From: Clostridiales bacterium
Lineage (GTDB): Bacteria > Bacillota > Clostridia > Oscillospirales > Acutalibacteraceae
Direction: 5' to 3'
Assembly: GCA_019416455.1 (NCBI GenBank)
Contig: DXXG01000007.1
Location: forward strand, 450,508 to 514,507
DNA: 64,000 bases
Part shown: positions 60,909 to 64,000 of the stretch, in pieces
How positions within the stretch are numbered: position 1 is the stretch's first letter
How the letters are laid out: the number at the start of each line of letters is the position of its first letter
Program-made: the position numbers and the translations under genes
Notes under the pieces: generated by a model
What the model was told of the DNA's origin: nothing
Seen by the model: only the letters and a program-made list of their open reading frames with translations
The model's database searches: none

Positions 60909-60979
60909 TCTAAACACACCTTTCTGATTCTGTTATATCAGATTTTAGTGAGTTTGTCGACTGTACTTAAAGGATAACA

Positions 60980-61303
60980 CTTCATTTACATATTGCATTC
61001 CGAAGAATCAATAACATACAAAAGTTATCCAAATTCAATAGTACCATTCGAATTGTCTATGATGTAGTATAAGGAAAGTATGATTCTCTTTCAATATATT
61101 AGAAAATATTATTTAATTTTTCGCTTTAAAGAGTTGATTCGAGGGATTGTTTGTATTATAATAATCTTGTATCGTGGCAACAAAATGGCAACAGAGTTTT
61201 TGATAGCCTGTATTTTATTTACAATACAAATAATAGAAATACTCCGTGCTAAAATACTTAAACAAATACTGTTAAGATTGTTTTGTAGGGAGCGAGTGAA
61301 AAT
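60980..61303. other. Right boundary region of the IME
   Basis: AT-rich sequence with no convincing gene. The 79-codon open frame at 61080-61319 crosses the repeat, has no ribosome-binding site and is probably chance. A TATAAT-like box lies at about 61156-61162, before the AAA+ gene. Confidence 0.45.
61174..61193 (+). repeat. Right direct repeat of the nested element (attachment site)
   Basis: Identical over 20 bp to 48506-48525, with a doubled TGGCAAC core. Left and right flanks outside the two copies differ, as expected for attL/attR. Confidence 0.7.
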
Positions 61304-62491
61304 ATGGCCAACACTTTAATACTTAATACATATACAAATACCGAAAAGATAAAAGAACACTATAAGTCTGGAGAGATAATTTCACTATCCAATTTAATCG
61401 ATGAATGTGAAGGAATTTCTTTTCGGTACAATATTGATAATATACGTAAAACACTAGATTCTCAGAATATTAAATATGTTGACATTTCCTCTGTAATAAG
61501 AATGTTTAGATTGCGACAGGACCTCATTTTCCCATTTGAAATTCTCATACAACGAATCTTATTAATCGGGAATATTCAATATTGCATAGAACAATCTCTT
61601 GTAGCAGACGCAACCGCACTATTTCCTTTTTGGATCATTGAAAAAAAGCCTATCAACGAGGAAAAAGATGAGAATGATTTCATAAAAGAACCTCCGCAAA
61701 TTGATATTGGAGAGATATCCTTACTCTCTCAAAAAATTTGTGAAAAGCTCAGAGGACACGATGAGTTTAAAAAAGATTTCTACAAAAATTTTCTGAAATT
61801 CTTTTTTCTTAACAGAATGGGCGAACAGAAAATATTATCAATTATGTTATGTGGACATTCAGGAATTGGAAAAACGCAATTTGCTAAGTTTATGTCAGAA
61901 ACAATGTTTCCAAGAGAGCCACTAATAAAAATCAATTTTGGCAATTATTCCACAGAAGGAGTTTTAAATAGTCTAATAGGTTCTCCGCTTGGGTATGTTG
62001 GAAGCGAAGAAGGTGGAGAGCTAATCAACAAGATAACTACATCTAAAACAAAAATTATCCTCATTGATGAATTTGAGAAAGCAACTCCAAGTGTCTACAA
62101 TTTCTTTTATGAATTGTTGGAAGATGGTATATTTACGGATCGACACGGCGTTGAGCACAATCTTAATGGGTACATTATAGTTTTCACCTCAAATATGACC
62201 CAAAGTGAATATTCAAAGAAAATTCCAGATTCCTTAAAGTCTAGGTTTGATATGGTTTATTATTTTGTTGATTTGCCTATAGAAGAAAAACAGCGATACA
62301 TACAAGTTACGGCACTTCGCTTAATTGAAAAGTTGGAAAAGAACTTTGGGAAAAAAGTCAATATTCAAGATATTAGTTTAGAACTATCTGAATTATCTCA
62401 ATATAACAATCTAAGAAATATCAAGAAAGCAGTTGAGGATAGAGTGTTTAATGCTTTTCTAGATATTTATGTAGATGGAACGAGCCAATAA
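61304..62491 (+). CDS. Single-domain ClpB/ClpA-like AAA+ ATPase
   Basis: 395 residues. The N-terminal 145 residues are not recognised. Then comes a class 2 AAA+ module as in the second ATPase domain of ClpA/ClpB: Walker A GHSGIGKT at 184-191, pore-loop GSPLGYVGSEEGGEL, Walker B IILIDEFEKA, sensor SNMTQSEY and the arginine-finger SLKSRFDMV. Full Clp proteins have two such modules or an IGF loop, neither seen here, so it probably remodels a dedicated partner. It is AT-rich like the membrane operon at 44.2-45.8 kb, from which the IS21 and IME separate it. Confidence 0.8.
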   Translation: MANTLILNTYTNTEKIKEHYKSGEIISLSNLIDECEGISFRYNIDNIRKTLDSQNIKYVDISSVIRMFRLRQDLIFPFEILIQRILLIGNIQYCIEQSLVADATALFPFWIIEKKPINEEKDENDFIKEPPQIDIGEISLLSQKICEKLRGHDEFKKDFYKNFLKFFFLNRMGEQKILSIMLCGHSGIGKTQFAKFMSETMFPREPLIKINFGNYSTEGVLNSLIGSPLGYVGSEEGGELINKITTSKTKIILIDEFEKATPSVYNFFYELLEDGIFTDRHGVEHNLNGYIIVFTSNMTQSEYSKKIPDSLKSRFDMVYYFVDLPIEEKQRYIQVTALRLIEKLEKNFGKKVNIQDISLELSELSQYNNLRNIKKAVEDRVFNAFLDIYVDGTSQ

Positions 62492-62495
62492 AAAG

Positions 62496-62532
62496 AAAAG
62501 GGTATCGCTGCATTATGATCGATACCCTTTTT
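62496..62532 (+). terminator. Terminator after the AAA+ ATPase gene
   Basis: AAAAGGGTATCG/CGATACCCTTTT 12-bp stem starting 5 nt after the stop, followed by further T. Confidence 0.85.
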
Positions 62533-62611
62533 GCACCTGTTTGTCAGCCGTTAAGTTTATATGTTTTTGATACTTCCTTATCGGCGTCCGCCAATACAGG
62601 CCCCCTTTTTG

Positions 62612-63181
62612 TTATTTCAAAAGTTTGCCCACCAACTCTGGCTGACTTTCGTTGAGCATTCCCAAAGCTGCAGTGGTATCCATTAGCCAGGGGCGCACCT
62701 GTTCCTTTGCAAGCAGCACTGGCATCCGATTGTGGACTGATGCAATTGCCTGGTTCGGCTCTGTGGTGAGGATGGTATAACGGCGTTTTCCGCCAATCTC
62801 TCCCCACAGGCCGGCGAGATACACCACTGTGGAATTTGGATAATGAAAAAGAAACTTCTCCTTCTGCTTATTCCACTCATAGAACCCGGTGGTGGGCACC
62901 ACGCAGCGGCGGTGCAGCAGCGGCTCCCGAAACGTGGGCCGTTCCTCCGCCGTCTCCGAGCGGGCGTTGATCAAGAGGCCTTTACCCTGAAATCCTGGGA
63001 ATCCCCACACCGCCGTGCGGACCACCACCTTATCTTGGCTGGCCACCAAAATCGGCGCCCGGTCAGAAGGAAAAACCTCCCCCAGCTTTAGCTGCCCGTT
63101 GACCTGCCGCTGGGCAATGTCGATGATTCGCCGGATCTCCTCCGCCTGCTCTCCTGTGTACAACGTGTTTCTTCCGCACAT
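62612..63181 (-). CDS. SRAP/YedK-type abasic-site protecting protein
   Basis: 189 residues from the ATG that places Cys at position 2 (MCGRNTLY), which is required because that Cys forms the covalent link to abasic sites in single-stranded DNA. Other SRAP marks are NARSETAEERPTF, RCVVPTTGFYEW, FYEW-linked Glu and VHNRMPVLL with the active-site His. AGGGGG-type sequence precedes the start. HMCES/YedK proteins guard replication forks and are SOS-linked in bacteria. It ends a minus-strand run with a small protein and a YolD-like gene. GC content is high again, unlike the cargo. Confidence 0.92.
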   Translation of the reverse strand: MCGRNTLYTGEQAEEIRRIIDIAQRQVNGQLKLGEVFPSDRAPILVASQDKVVVRTAVWGFPGFQGKGLLINARSETAEERPTFREPLLHRRCVVPTTGFYEWNKQKEKFLFHYPNSTVVYLAGLWGEIGGKRRYTILTTEPNQAIASVHNRMPVLLAKEQVRPWLMDTTAALGMLNESQPELVGKLLK

Positions 63182-63233
63182 ACCTACCTCCCCCTTTAAC
63201 ATCAGTATAGGCGATTTTCCCGTGAAAATCCAG

Positions 63234-63485
63234 CTATTCCTTCATTTCCACAAACCACCGCCCACTGGTCTCGTAGAGATAGGTCTCTTTCCCTTTGATC
63301 TTCACCACATACCGGTGTGCAAGTTCACCTGTAGTATGAGCTTTTCCTCTCACAGCTTCATGACAGTCCTCGATCTCAAACACGGGACCAGTAGCCAGGA
63401 CAATCTTCTGGGGTCGGACGCTGCCATCAATGCAGTGTGTGGCCACCACTTCCACATACTGTTTCCGACGGGCACATTCCTTCAT
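63234..63485 (-). CDS. Small unknown protein between YolD-like and SRAP genes
   Basis: 83 residues. Mostly beta-strands (YVEVVATHCIDGSVRPQKIVL, HRYVVKIKGKETYLYETSGRWFVEM), no membrane segment or motif. Its ATG overlaps the stop of the YolD-like gene by 4 nt, so the two are translationally coupled. Function unknown; by position it is part of a DNA-damage response group. Confidence 0.65.
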   Translation of the reverse strand: MKECARRKQYVEVVATHCIDGSVRPQKIVLATGPVFEIEDCHEAVRGKAHTTGELAHRYVVKIKGKETYLYETSGRWFVEMKE

Positions 63486-63910
63486 ACTGCCTCGACTCCT
63501 TCCCCATCATTGATTTCCAACTCTCGGATATTCTCAAAGGCCACCACACCACTGTCCAGCGCCAACACCTGGTAGAAATCGTCCACCCGCCGGACCTTCC
63601 CTGTTTGGATGACGTACTCCCCCAGGAGAATGCCTTCCAGCTCTTTTTCTGACCTGAAATAGGTGACCGTGACCCACTGCCCAGACCGGAGAGCGTTCAG
63701 CCTGTGGCGGATCAGCTCCTGCTGGTCAGCATCCAGCGTCACCTGGGACATCAGCAGCCGGTCCTGCTCCTTGGTGAGGATCTCAATGTCAAATCCCCGC
63801 AAAGCCGAAAACGGGGTGAACAGTTTTGCCCGGTTCTCCACGCTCATCTTCGGGTGGCGGGAGATGGGACGGGACAAGTGAATCATATCTCTATAGGCTG
63901 TGGCATTCAT
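63482..63910 (-). CDS. YolD-like family protein
   Basis: 142 residues. RAKLFTPFSALRGFD and a five-stranded core with GQWVTVTYFRSEKELEGILLGEYV are typical of YolD-like proteins, usually encoded beside a Y-family DNA polymerase (UvrX/DinB type) in Firmicutes and their mobile elements. TAGGGAGGTCA precedes the ATG. No polymerase gene lies downstream; one may lie to the right of the window. Confidence 0.8.
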   Translation of the reverse strand: MNATAYRDMIHLSRPISRHPKMSVENRAKLFTPFSALRGFDIEILTKEQDRLLMSQVTLDADQQELIRHRLNALRSGQWVTVTYFRSEKELEGILLGEYVIQTGKVRRVDDFYQVLALDSGVVAFENIRELEINDGEGVEAV

Positions 63911-63954
63911 TTTCTGTGACCTCCCTAGAAAAAGCTCTGCTGTACTTTGCGCTG

Positions 63955-63982
63955 CTTATATGATACTATATTGGAAAAGCAA
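63955..63982 (-). promoter_or_regulatory. Possible promoter of the YolD-SRAP operon
   Basis: Minus strand TTGCTT (63982-63977), 16-nt spacer, TATAAG (63960-63955), about 45 nt before the YolD-like start. A divergent AAAGG + ATG at 63989-64000 suggests that a plus-strand gene begins at the window edge. Confidence 0.4.
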
Positions 63983-64000
63983 GAAAGGGAAAGGCTTATG

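Larger units (their letters stand above)
60200..60979 (-). mobile_element. Truncated IS3-family insertion sequence
   Basis: Minus-strand orfA and the start of orfB; the other half of orfB is missing at the junction with the ribosomal protection gene. The outer end is near 60979 by sequence pattern. A partial, probably inactive copy. Confidence 0.7.
48506..61193. mobile_element. Nested integrative mobilizable element (IME), about 12.7 kb
   Basis: Bounded by identical 20-bp repeats. Gene order: unknown protein, XRE regulator, excisionase, tyrosine integrase, MobC, RepA-like ATPase, MOBV relaxase, TnpV, a dead transposase, the decoding-centre modification cassette, and an IS3 remnant. No type IV secretion genes are present, so transfer would need a helper such as the surrounding ICE. 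It is AT-rich (about 37% GC) compared with the ICE backbone. Confidence 0.7.
20139..64000. mobile_element. Integrative conjugative element, left end and at least 44 kb, right end not reached
   Basis: It begins at the tRNA-Gly fragment. It contains a Gram-positive type IV secretion set (VirB2-, VirB6-, PrgI/VirB3-, VirB4- and VirD4-like, CHAP hydrolase), a sortase-anchored adhesin and accessory genes, then AT-rich cargo with an IS21 element and a nested mobilizable element. No site-specific recombinase or relaxase attributable to the outer element and no intact tRNA-Gly was found, so the right end, which should carry them, is outside. Whether the YolD/SRAP genes at 62.6-63.9 kb belong to it is uncertain. 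Confidence 0.75.

Noticed and set aside
61080..61319. 79-codon hydrophobic ORF across the right repeat
   Set aside because: No ribosome-binding site, AT-rich chance composition, overlaps the attachment repeat and the start of the AAA+ gene.
1..64000. CRISPR array or rRNA operon
   Set aside because: No regularly spaced repeats with spacers and no rRNA sequence were seen.

Overview
The left 20 kb (about 57-60% GC by eye) is ordinary chromosome of a spore-forming, gut-type member of the Clostridia, probably Oscillospiraceae/Ruminococcaceae. It has SpoVAC/SpoVAD, pyrE, an alpha-D-phosphohexomutase, a PfkB sugar kinase, a P-type ATPase, a domain-permuted GH3 glycosidase with an esterase, and a YtcQ/LplB/YtcP-type carbohydrate ABC importer. 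Divergent from the importer is an AraC-type membrane regulator that is split by a frameshift.

At about 20.1 kb the chromosome ends in the 3' 44 nt of a tRNA-Gly(CCC) gene on the minus strand. Everything to the right belongs to an integrative conjugative element (ICE) whose far end, with its own recombinase and relaxase, lies outside the window. The backbone (20.4-43.7 kb) encodes a VirB2-like pilin, a VirB6-like channel, a CHAP hydrolase, PrgI/VirB3, VirB4, a 1,744-residue sortase-anchored adhesin with its class B sortase, DUF5697/DUF6100-type proteins, a VirD4-type coupling protein, an S1-domain protein, a zinc-finger protein, a sigma-like factor and a signal peptidase. A Phd/ParE toxin-antitoxin pair sits inside it. 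A strongly folded, apparently non-coding 245-nt segment lies at 42.0-42.26 kb.

From 44 kb the DNA becomes very AT-rich cargo: an unrecognised two-gene membrane operon, an IS21-family element with a frameshifted istA, then a nested integrative mobilizable element (IME) bounded by a 20-bp direct repeat at 48506-48525 and 61174-61193. The IME has its own regulator, excisionase, tyrosine integrase, MobC, RepA-like ATPase, MOBV relaxase and TnpV. Beyond it lie a ClpB-like single-AAA+ ATPase and, on the minus strand, an SOS-type group (YolD-like, small protein, SRAP/YedK).

The most remarkable part is the IME cargo at 55.6-60.2 kb. A consensus promoter and a 27-codon leader peptide with an attenuator-like terminator precede a close-packed operon. 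It encodes an RsmI-type 16S rRNA C1402 2'-O-methyltransferase, a complete Tgt-family tRNA-guanine transglycosylase, an ArmA/Rmt-family 16S rRNA m7G1405 methyltransferase (predicted high-level aminoglycoside resistance), the N-terminal part of a 2-deoxy-scyllo-inosose synthase-like protein (an aminoglycoside biosynthesis family) and a broken Tet(M)-like ribosomal protection protein interrupted by an IS3 remnant. This looks like a mobile, drug-inducible decoding-centre modification cassette, possibly descended from an aminoglycoside producer's self-protection locus. Family assignments rest on recognised motifs only; no searches were run.
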